Origin: DATJHM01 sp035493895
GTDB lineage: Bacteria; Chloroflexota; Ktedonobacteria; Ktedonobacterales; Ktedonobacteraceae
Assembly (NCBI GenBank): GCA_035493895.1
Contig: DATJHM010000136.1
Coordinates: 1 to 22,565 of the forward strand
Length of the DNA: 22,565 nt
Reading direction: 5' to 3'
The notes beneath the pieces were generated by a model. That model ran no database searches. It was given only the letters and a program-made list of their open reading frames with translations, and was not told the DNA's origin. Both the position numbers and the translations under genes were made by a program. This document shows, in pieces, positions 21,901-22,565 of this stretch; position 1 is the first letter of the stretch, and every line of letters begins with the position of its first letter.

Positions 21901-22565
21901 GAGATTGGCTGGACGTGGCGCTATACGGGAGATGTGCCGAAGGCTCGCTCGTATCTGGAACGGGGCGAGCAGGTGTTGCGCGCTGCGGGTGTCGTCGCGG
22001 GTCCGGCCTGGGCGCGTTTGCGCCATCAGCAGGGGAGCCTCTCAATTATGGAGGGACGCTATCCAGAGGCCCGTCTGGCGATGCAAGAGGCCCTCGCGCT
22101 TTTTGAGCAGCAACAGCAACCCCTTGCCAGTCAGAGCGGTGTGAATGCCGCTCGCCTGACGCGCATCCAGCGCACGATTGAGGGCTATCTGGTCGATATG
22201 GGACAGACGCATAAGCTGCTGGCCGCGCTGGCTGAGGGCGAGGGACATCTGCGCGATTCGCTTGGTCACCTGAACATTGCCCTCTCGCTTTTCAAGCAGT
22301 GCGATCATAAGCGCCGTATGGCTCATGCCTATTGCGACCTTGGACATATCCATCTCAAGGTGGGCGATTACAAAATCTCGCGTGACTTTTTGCAGCGCTC
22401 TCTTGTGCTGGCAGAGCAGCTTGGCGACGAGCCGCTTATGGGCGTGATCTTCTGGAACCAGGCCGAACTGGCCGCAGCTCCCGATCAGCCGGATCTGGAA
22501 GAGGCGGCTTTACTCTATCGCCGGGCCATCAGCTATCAAGAGCGCTTAAATGATCGCGAGTATCT
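18964..22565 (+). CDS. BTAD/AAA/TPR large transcriptional regulator, 3' end outside window
   Basis: Open from ATG 18964 to the window end (1200 codons seen, no stop). The N-terminus (1-50) is a small Cys-rich domain CGKPRCRKC (C14, C19, C22, with GHGPYWYAYETINGRTTRRYIG), perhaps metal-binding. A SARP/AfsR-like winged helix follows (about 90-185, LRIFTLGRFDLEW), then a bacterial transcriptional activation (BTAD) helical domain (about 195-330). Next comes a STAND/AAA_16-type ATPase with Walker A GVSGIGKT (452-459) and Walker B LLVVLDDIQWAD (588-599). A winged segment and many TPR-like repeats (from about 850 on) complete the visible part. AGAAGGG precedes the start. The domain order is that of signal-integrating regulators of secondary metabolism and development. 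The inducer and targets are unknown. Confidence 0.92.
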   Translation, partial: MNGKITYHQQVSFCGKPRCRKCREGTGHGPYWYAYETINGRTTRRYIGKDLPADVQAQDETSLATPAVSPSLDEKRPLTEEAEVLTMSAPLRLRIFTLGRFDLEWGDGLTNLVVDEEAWEEQWSVRALLALLLCQPERKVSRQYALETLWPRLRREVSVHRLEETIAHLSTILLAPARVAVSSKGSSIRSLQAGRRASLLHLADDTLQLADQSQAWVDANAFETSMQQIDALPPSSEAAERENLLRDALALYGGDFLPEGRQIEWIMQRRQGLRRHWIGAQLSLADLYIQRQDYARALDSADRLLSIEANNEAAVQRLLIVLARLNRRPEALQVYKRLTQPSEQTQTLYNAIRLGTLDEQTLIQLQLVPGSTQTQTTEPELVPIQFAESTQNVRIGRSHQSPLIGRELELDTLRHMLHDIDESGRLQLMEQRRETGIPLDTQRQALCMMLMGVSGIGKTRLAEEMSMEAQKHGWAVVWGRSYDQESAIPYRLWTEILRKVFNLGIWPQLINAGIASTALNPSLRASLEETLFPLTDLLPELSEMLPSQERSSHGQSEHALILQAEQKQLRLWEAVRDLLASTSESAPLLVVLDDIQWADDHSYKLLAYLARNLHGYPIMLLCTCRESEVPKHSPHHLRVIIDQMLREHSVQTLDVHPLTGEQIATLVSHLPGAMVEHIKEHAAGNPFFAEELARTSPPTIPRSIKAALQQRMNKLDKQTRQLLDTAAVLGGSFELPEICAMEASGRERTELADEDIVVSLLEKAMDAGVLSEEGVGTHITYQFWHPMLVSYLYESISAMRRARLHRRAADMLRRMHKGREEEVAATIMHHLEKADADVALIAHYAQLAGDRAYILSATEPGFKSASAKTAPYTEAEQYYRRALGYLQSACGHTMITFTEGSQSSQAVPPPETAPVLNEEEKVRFIYLLERIAECTMIRGNFEEARLLYAWVLVLRGDRLRDGSGPAAQYEAQLQALLWAEIGWTWRYTGDVPKARSYLERGEQVLRAAGVVAGPAWARLRHQQGSLSIMEGRYPEARLAMQEALALFEQQQQPLASQSGVNAARLTRIQRTIEGYLVDMGQTHKLLAALAEGEGHLRDSLGHLNIALSLFKQCDHKRRMAHAYCDLGHIHLKVGDYKISRDFLQRSLVLAEQLGDEPLMGVIFWNQAELAAAPDQPDLEEAALLYRRAISYQERLNDREY

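Noticed and set aside
1..22565. Search for CRISPR arrays, tRNA, rRNA, transposases and toxin-antitoxin pairs
   Set aside because: No regularly spaced repeats, no cloverleaf or rRNA-like segments, and no DDE or tyrosine recombinase signatures were seen by eye. A covariance-model scan would be needed to exclude small RNAs.

Overview
The window reads as chromosomal DNA of a filamentous, sporulating Chloroflexota of the Ktedonobacteria type. This is an inference from gene families, not from a marker gene. The grounds are an ECF sigma factor with a membrane partner carrying cupredoxin-like repeats, a very large BTAD/ATPase/TPR regulator with an N-terminal Cys cluster, a PP2C phosphatase beside LamG-like and RskA-like surface proteins, and many short GC-rich palindromic repeats of the type 'GGCGGG-TTTAT-CCCGCC'. 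I see no rRNA, tRNA, CRISPR array or transposase gene.

Left part (1-5.0 kb). A hypothetical protein gene (216-797) ends in a 39-bp tandem duplication. It converges on a minus-strand tetR-aldo/keto reductase pair, whose two upstream regions carry matching 18-bp operators. A palindromic repeat element (2770-3033) separates this pair from a minus-strand pair made of a cytoplasmic GAF histidine kinase and an OsmC-like protein. About 0.8 kb without a convincing gene follows.

Middle part (5.7-12.4 kb). Five plus-strand genes with short gaps look like one operon for surface or envelope signalling. They are an EamA-type carrier with an extra C-terminal two-helix module, a single-pass protein with an RskA-like outer domain, a 57-codon Arg-rich small ORF, a secreted or anchored LamG-like protein, and a membrane-tethered PP2C phosphatase. 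The carrier and the phosphatase share the same two-helix GGFPP module. A small acidic protein with its own promoter and terminator follows.

Right part (13-22.6 kb). A small hypothetical gene is followed by an ECF sigma factor overlapping its putative anti-sigma factor by ATGA. These converge on a minus-strand padR-cytochrome P450 operon with a clear PadR-region operator. A heavily structured leader comes next (promoter, 14-bp palindrome, two mutually exclusive hairpins, short apparently frameshifted ORF) and runs into a CPBP intramembrane protease gene. The window ends inside a BTAD-type regulator of more than 1200 codons.

The most unusual items are the shared GGFPP membrane module, the leader and broken small ORF before the CPBP protease, and the anti-sigma-like protein with two cupredoxin repeats that both lack the copper-ligand His.
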